Positions 58,901 to 64,000 of a stretch of DNA of 64,000 nt are shown one piece after another (position 1 is the first letter of the stretch; each line of letters opens with the position of its first letter). The DNA comes from Channa striata (lineage: Eukaryota; Chordata; Actinopteri; Anabantiformes; Channidae). The notes under the pieces were generated by a model. That model was given only the letters and a program-made list of their open reading frames with translations, was not told the DNA's origin and ran no database searches. The translations under genes were made by a program, and so were the position numbers. The DNA is taken from NCBI GenBank assembly GCA_033026295.1, contig CM065170.1:16812040-16876039 (forward strand), written 5' to 3'.

Positions 58901-61900
58901 CAGATACAGAGAAATAAACAACTCCCACTTTCCTTAGCATGTAAGGCTAACCACCGATTAACATAGTAAAAATCAGTATAAATGTATAACTCTCCACTTT
59001 CACTGTGTTTATATTCTGTAGGGCCAGTTAAAGCAGTGGTGGGTGAGTTATATTTATCTTTCCAGGTGTAGACATCAAAATAAAAAAGGTCAGAAGTTTT
59101 CACTGTACTTTACTTGATATGAGTCATCTGTATATTCAGAGCTACAGCAACTTACCAACTCTGTAGCTCAAACTAAAGAAACAACAACTCTAGTGGAAAG
59201 TTTCGAAAACTGATCAGCATCTTTGGAATGTAGACATTTTAATTATACCTAACAATTAAATCACTTGAAGGAATGCGCTAAGCCCAGTAGATTATTTAGG
59301 GAGGAGATAGATTTGGGGTCGGCAGTCCCATGCTCATCTTCAGCAGTGTCAACATCCCTTCAAGTCCAGAGACATCTGTCACCAGATTTGTCCTCAAGCA
59401 GCTTTAAGCGCTGTACAAATGGCTGCTACAGGCAAAGATTTATGGTGGCTCTGGAGCATATTGTCAGTGTAGCATCTGAATATGCACATATGGGCTACTG
59501 GTCTGGGGGGCCTGTCACTGCTCAGCGGGAACAGTTGCACAGAGGGTAGAATAAGGAGCTTTATCAGGAGTGGGGTTATGTTACAACTAATAGTTGAGCT
59601 TTAATGACACACCCTTGCCCAAAAGAAAGAAAAAAAACTATCTAATGAGCTTCAATAATCTTTGTGCCCAAACATCTGGAGAGCTTTCCCATAAACTTAA
59701 GACTGCAGTGCCATTCCCTGCCTGTTGATCCTTAGGGTGTAAACAGGGCAATGAAAACAGAACACTGACCAAGAAGTAGGTACATGTATCCACACTTATA
59801 CACTCATCCATACACACCATGCAGAGTGTCACCTGCAAAGGGAAAAAGCGAGTCTTCAAAATAAACACACCCTTACTGTCATACCATGATTACACAGAAA
59901 AGACATGATACATGAGACACAAATATTATTTTGACATCATACAACCAGTGAAAAAAAAGAAAAAAGAAAAACAATAAAACGGAAAAGCAGACCATTGCGA
60001 GGCAAAAACGATGGACCGTCAATAGCAAGCTCCTCCTTGTTGACGTTCAATACTGTATCCTGGTGTGCTACCCTGCAGCAGTGGACCCCTCCTCCCAAAC
60101 TTCTCAGCTATTTCTTCCCAGCCACCCACCCTCTATTCAAAAGGACACATCTGCTACTTTCCTGTGTTGTTTGTTCGAGCAGCCTTGATTCACCTTGAGG
60201 ACACAACAGGCTTTCCAAAACAATACTGGGCATGAGGAACAGATGTGAAAATTCATAGAGACTTGATAGATGCACTTCTGGTACAGAATGCAGTCCAGTA
60301 AATACAGAAAATGAGTGGGCACTGTAAAAGGTAAATGGTAAGGCTTTTAAGTTGTCAGGGATAACCCTCAAAACATGAGTAAAATAATGTTAATAGTAAA
60401 TACTTTAAGAAGAGGTTTTCCCTCTGACTAGTTATGTGTGCATTGGCACTTAAAGCCAATACAAGTAAACAAAGCTATGGATGGCGCTTCAGGGATGCTG
60501 AAGGCCATATTTGCTCTGTCCCATCCTTACCAGCTGTATTTGTTCTCTTCAATAAATTCAAAGTAGCCCCTTCCATGTTCCTCCCGGCGTCTCTTAACAC
60601 CCTTCTTATTCTTCTGATCAGCATTCGTGTCTTTGTCCGCATCTCCTTTGAAAATAGAACAAAGATATAGAATGAGGTGCTCCTTTTTGTGTGAGAAAGA
60701 GGTCGGACTGGCAGTGGGATTCTGGCCCACGAAGCCCGTTTATTAGTGACAGTGTCGACCATAATAAATATTAAGGTAAGAGGTAACACCTCGTAAGTAC
60801 ACAATACAATCATACTGCAGAAATTATAACAGCTCTAATGACCAGATAGCAATTACAATGTAAACTGGTCCAAATGAACATTTTTACAGTGTTTGCTGGG
60901 GCTGGCAAAACAAGTCTCTGCAAAGTAAAGGGACACTGACTTTATATTGTACATTTAAAAGTCTATTTCATTATGTGGACGACTATTCTGTTGTGTGGGG
61001 ACAATGGATCATGCAAGGAAATGGGGAACCCTAATCAGACCTGCGTTGACACCCCCTCCCGTCCGTCCTTACCATACATTACTCAAGTGGCTAATTGCTG
61101 TAAATTCATAATTTCTGTAGATAGAACAAGACGACACTTTCCAAACCATCCATGAACAAACTAACTGCGAGCTAACGTAATCTAAGCAATCTGAATCACC
61201 GTCCGCCTTTGTCTTAGCTAGTTCAGGCGTTCCCTTACATACATATGTCAAAATAAGACCGTGAACTTAATTTCTCTTTCGATAACGTTTATGCTCCCAT
61301 GCCAATTTTGAGCGACGGGTTACAAATATGGAGACACGACACTCCACCAATCGTAGCTACACAGTTAGCCACTTTAAATATGTCGTTCTCCTGGTAGACC
61401 AGCTGTGGATTAATGTTAAGATGGCTTCTTTGTTGCATAACGCTACTCCCATTCCGCCAAAGTTTGTGCCAAACACATAAGGGAACGGCTGAACTAACTA
61501 CATCGATCACAAGCTAACTGGCTACCACTAGCGTTAGCGTTACACCAAACAAAGAAAAGGACATTAGCTGGCAAGCTAATATGCTAAACAATCGAAAGGA
61601 AAAGGCAACCTATTCTAAAGTAACGTTAATAGCTCACTTCTCACATCCACATTACTAACGGTAGCTAATGAACATCGACAATTCAGTAGAGAAGTTGGGA
61701 TTTGATCACTATGCTATCGTTACTCAACGTCACAAAATGATTAGGTTAGCTAACCACGATGGTGACCGACGCTGACTTAGCTACCCGGCTAGCGATTTCC
61801 GTTTGTTGCTAACGCTAACTAGCCTAGCGAGGTCACGCTAGCTAGAGCAACACGGGTGCTCGGTTAAAGAACGTTAGTAGCCGTTCCCGGCCGGTCCCAC

Positions 61901-62474
61901 CCGCGGTAACATAATGCTAACGTAGCCAAAATCGCCATCCAGCCACAGTCCATCCAAACAGTCACGTTCTCTTTTCCAGTTCGGTCGACTCACCCTCAGC
62001 GGCCTGGTCCCCGGGCTCACCATCTTCCGCGTCGGTCTTCTCGATGTCGTCCACATCTGCTTTGAGCATGGGATCCATTTCATCGTCCTCGTCGCCGTCA
62101 TCTTCCCCCTCACCCATCTCTTCGTCCTCGGCGACGCCATCTCCCTCTCCCTCGCCCTCGCCCTCACCCTCACCCTCTCTCTCGCCACCATTCTGAGGCT
62201 CTTGTTGCTCCTCGTTGTCCTCCATGCTTTCCTCTATCGGGCCCTCGCCTTCTTCTTCCTCCCCCATACCCTCCTGGTCGGCGGCCTGCTCGAAGCCCTC
62301 GTCCGCCGCGGGCTCTTGCTCGAGCGGGGAGTCTCCGGCCAGGGCCTCTTCCTCCAGCGCGGCCTGCAGGCGGTCCATCAGCTCGGCCTTCAGCCCCTTG
62401 TCCGAAAGATTACGCTTTTTGAGCTCGTCCTTCAGCTCGTTGACTTTCAGCTTTTTCACGTTAATTGAACTCAT
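54848..62474 (-). CDS. hnrnpu: hnRNP U (scaffold attachment factor A), complete, 14 coding exons
   Basis: Exons in gene order: 61994-62474, 60531-60645, 58576-58655, 58301-58440, 58079-58178, 57470-57582, 56822-57085, 56629-56748, 56399-56527, 56115-56283, 55703-55984, 55315-55583, 55094-55231 and 54848-54898. They sum to 2,451 bp and join in frame to 816 residues (human about 825). hnRNP U is a nuclear RNA- and DNA-binding scaffold acting in chromatin organisation, splicing and lncRNA tethering. Domain order: SAP (about 8-42), acidic region (50-155), basic KKGVKRRREEH, SPRY (about 225-425), P-loop ATPase-like domain with GLPGSGKTT (437-445), RGG/FGN-rich tail, and a C-terminus ending SQHYQPGYY. 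The start and the KYS...GYY landmarks fit HNRNPU rather than HNRNPUL1/2. Teleosts may have two copies, so a/b is not assigned. All introns are GT-AG. Confidence 0.97.
56115..56748 (-). CDS. hnrnpu: hnrnpu exons 8-10: P-loop NTPase-like domain (residues about 432-570)
   Basis: Three tightly spaced exons encode IIVMVGLPGSGKTTW with an intact Walker A (GxxGxGKT, K443), then the conserved GKFIEIAARKKRNYILDH/TN junction and KRKMCLFAGFQRKAVVVCP. In human hnRNP U this AAA+-like region drives ATP-dependent oligomerisation with chromatin RNA. The human protein has Ala where this one has Ser441 in the loop. Nothing suggests loss of nucleotide binding. Confidence 0.95.
56822..58655 (-). CDS. hnrnpu: hnrnpu exons 3-7: SPRY domain (residues about 199-431)
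   Basis: Five exons carry the SPRY/B30.2 fold. Landmarks are YNCDLHFKVSRDRYSASSLT, LWSGGKATYGV, GKACFEMK, VQVGWSLATG, EDFGETYEENDVICCLI, VVLSFSKNGAEP, and HVICHNCAVEFNFGQ. The last of these is a signature of the hnRNP U family. The exon 5 donor is GTTAGT, a weaker variant than the GTAAG/GTGAG seen elsewhere in the gene. Confidence 0.95.
57086..57469 (-). other. hnrnpu: hnrnpu intron 6 with an unexplained GC-richer block
   Basis: Within this 384-bp intron, 57216-57425 stands out from the AT-rich flanks (GGCCGGGAGGCC, GCTGCTGCAGTAGTG, GACATCTAGAGGGCGTAAA). It has an open frame of 68 codons on the plus strand with no recognisable family. It could be a transposable element fragment or a structured RNA. 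Confidence 0.4.
58656..60530 (-). other. hnrnpu: hnrnpu intron 2
   Basis: 1,875 bp with no recognised exon or named repeat. Short open frames on both strands look like chance. Confidence 0.8.
60531..60645 (-). CDS. hnrnpu: hnrnpu exon 2: basic segment (residues 161-198)
   Basis: Reads GDADKDTNADQKNKKGVKRR then REEHGRGYFEFIEENKYS. It contains the bipartite-like basic cluster KNKKGVKRRR (probable nuclear localisation) and the HGRGYFE.IEENKY signature of hnRNP U. The exon ends in phase 2; the TG joins G of the next exon to encode Trp199, where human has Arg. Confidence 0.95.
60646..61993 (-). other. hnrnpu: hnrnpu intron 1, promoter-proximal
   Basis: 1,348 bp. The part from about 61480 to 61930 is dense in GCTAAC/GTTAGC and GCTAGC motifs (for example CTAGCGTTAGCGTTAC, GCTAACGCTAACTAGC). 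Similar motifs recur near the cdc42bpa promoter. No exon was recognised. Confidence 0.75.
61994..62474 (-). CDS. hnrnpu: hnrnpu exon 1: SAP domain and acidic region (residues 1-160)
   Basis: Begins MSSINVKKLKVNELKDELKK, a SAP helix-extended-loop-helix that binds AT-rich scaffold DNA. The rest is Glu/Asp/Gly-rich, including an (EG)n stretch encoded by a GAGGGC/GAGGGT hexanucleotide repeat (plus strand about 62138-62186). The exon ends QAAE plus one base before GTGAGT. The acidic region is shorter than in human and lacks its Gln/Ala-rich insert, with the overall role unchanged. Confidence 0.97.
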
Positions 62475-62720
62475 CGTGAAGGTTATTCAGCAAAATATTA
62501 TATAAATTCACAAACACGACGATAAATTACCGGATGCCCTTTGTTAACGGTTGCAATATTAGCTCTGTGCCAAGTGGCACCCGCTGCTCGACCAATGTTT
62601 CACCGGTAAAACGCTGAGCTGCGGCGAAGGGGGAGGAGGCTGCCGTGCTCTGCCGTAACTACCCCGAGAGATGCGCAGCGTGGTTTATAGCTCGCCCACC
62701 ATCTGTCGCCGTCTCAATAA
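62475..62720 (-). promoter_or_regulatory. hnrnpu: hnrnpu promoter and 5' leader
   Basis: CpG-rich DNA directly upstream of the start codon, with no canonical TATA box at a plausible distance. An inverted CCAAT box (ACCAAT on the plus strand near 62591) and several GC-rich stretches are present, as expected for a housekeeping gene. The start site is probably within 62500-62680. Confidence 0.55.
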
Positions 62721-64000
62721 CAAAATAACCCCCCAGCAAAGTTTTTACGGAGAAGTGGGACAAAATGCAGAAGAAAACACAAAATTCCCCTTAGAGAACA
62801 AACAGAAAATCAGAAAATGTCTGTCTGCAAAGTTCACACACATTTTCACAAGAAGAGAGAGCCCAAATGAGAAATATAGTTTAGTGTGTTGTGGTAAACG
62901 TTCCATGAAGTGAATTTCTACTTGAGTTGAATCTTCACTTCACTTTACCTACTAGAAGCATGTGATTAGTAAGACTTTGTAATACAATAAAGTTTGTAGT
63001 ATAATAAAAAAAACACATTACAAGCATATTGAATAAACAACAACAATTTAAAGTGTATTTAAAAAATACGTTTTAATTTAATATACCTGATTTACATTTA
63101 TAGAAAGTGCACTTCAGTGTACAGAATTTTGTATTTTTACTTAAAAGTATACTATTTCTAGTGGTACTTAACTAAGTGTATAAGTGTGTGTTTCTTAATA
63201 CTTTATTCATAAAAGTAATTTTATTTAAGTCATTTGTATTTTACAAAGTACAATTTATTGTGCATCTTTTATCTGTTGTAATTCAGCCTAAATATTTAGA
63301 AGAAGGATAAGCCACTGCATATCAGAACATACAACTATTTTTACCCTAAAAAGTGCTCAATAAAATGGATTATTTGTACACTAAAAAAGGTTAGGTTAGC
63401 CATTCAATGCAACCTTTTTTAGAGAGCATGCATCCCTAAAAAGTTCCACTATTGTAAGACAACTATGTACAGTTACTTAAGTAGACATCTCTGCTTTACT
63501 TGAGTTTATGCAAAGCAAATATTGTACTTTTACTGCACTGCATTGTTACTTTTCTGATTCAGATTAGTAGTAACCCGTCTAATCAAAAAAGCTTGACACA
63601 TAACAGACTAATAATTAGAAAATATTTTCTGTGCTGCATCAGTTGGGGCCATTTAAAGAAAATCTGTCTTTAAATGTGTCCCAATTACATATAAGTACAT
63701 AATTTTAACCACTGGTGCCATAATAACACACCGAAAAGAAACAATAAAGAAATAGATTTGCATATTGATGGATCTATTTGAGGAACATCATTATATATGA
63801 GGACCTGTATATGTTTTAGAAGAAAAGGATTATCAAATGCCACATTAACAAACGCTGTTTGCGCGGACATTTGCTCATTACCGCCTCCCCGAGGAGCTTC
63901 TACTGAAGGACCGAGCAGATTCACCAATTCAAGTGTCGCTCGGTGCGCTCACTCCTTCTCCGAGAAGCTGCGCTCAACCCTCCATCTCTGTGACTCCAGC
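62721..64000. other. Intergenic, no gene recognised
   Basis: AT-rich sequence up to about 63850. The last 140 bp (63860-64000) become CpG-rich (about ten CpG), which could be the edge of another promoter or first exon just beyond the window. Confidence 0.6.

Noticed and set aside
54848..62474. Assignment as an HNRNPUL1/2-type paralogue
   Set aside because: The SAP start, the HGRGYFEFIEENKY motif and the WSQHY...GYY terminus are those of HNRNPU itself.
62202..62505. Plus-strand open frames rich in Leu or Ser
   Set aside because: Antisense shadow of the acidic first exon of hnrnpu.
63685..63927. 80-codon minus-strand frame near the right edge
   Set aside because: It begins with a TTG rather than ATG, and no family is recognised.
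1..64000. CRISPR arrays, bacterial-type operons, rRNA or intact tRNA genes
   Set aside because: None seen; the only tRNA-like sequence is the SINE fragment at 24715-24860.

Overview
The window is a stretch of vertebrate, almost certainly teleost fish, genomic DNA. The evidence is GT-AG introns, long (CA)n/(GT)n microsatellites, a fish-type Tc1 transposon, and exons encoding three well-known vertebrate proteins. Every real coding segment I could support belongs to one of three genes. The genes are, left to right, the 5' end of the MRCK-alpha kinase gene cdc42bpa (minus strand), a complete lefty gene (plus strand), and a complete hnrnpu gene (minus strand). Human orthologues of all three lie on chromosome 1q, so the block is a compacted piece of conserved synteny.

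Layout: 1-6127 is intron 5 (partial) of cdc42bpa. Its coding exons 5 to 1 lie at 6128-6276, 7166-7261, 9173-9256, 15095-15186 and 39943-40120. They encode residues 1-200 of the kinase, up to the HR of the catalytic HRD motif, and the rest of the gene is off the left edge. Intron 1 is about 24.8 kb and carries most of the repeats. A CpG-rich promoter zone follows (about 40.6-41.6 kb). The interval 41.7-48.0 kb is intergenic between the divergent cdc42bpa and lefty. It holds a MITE, a perfect 192-bp tandem duplication, a block that reads like conserved regulatory DNA, and a cluster of FoxH1- and Smad-type motifs 1.0-1.3 kb upstream of lefty. Lefty has four exons (48085-49751, 358 aa) behind a TATA-like box. 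The interval 50.1-53.2 kb is intergenic with a decayed Tc1-like transposase. The hnrnpu gene has 14 coding exons (62474 down to 54848, 816 aa), a probable long 3' UTR to its left, and a CpG-rich promoter at about 62.5-62.7 kb. From 62.7 to 64.0 kb I see no gene.

The three genes do not form a pathway. Lefty is a secreted Nodal antagonist used in mesendoderm and left-right patterning. MRCK-alpha is a Cdc42 effector kinase acting on actomyosin. hnRNP U is a nuclear RNA- and chromatin-scaffold protein. Exon boundaries were worked out by hand, and every joined reading frame closes in phase, so the exon coordinates are firm even though gene ends and UTRs are not.

I found no evidence for a previously undescribed biological system. 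The observations most worth following are the FoxH1/Smad motif cluster and the possible conserved noncoding block upstream of lefty, the exact 192-bp duplication, and several pairs of homologous dispersed repeats.
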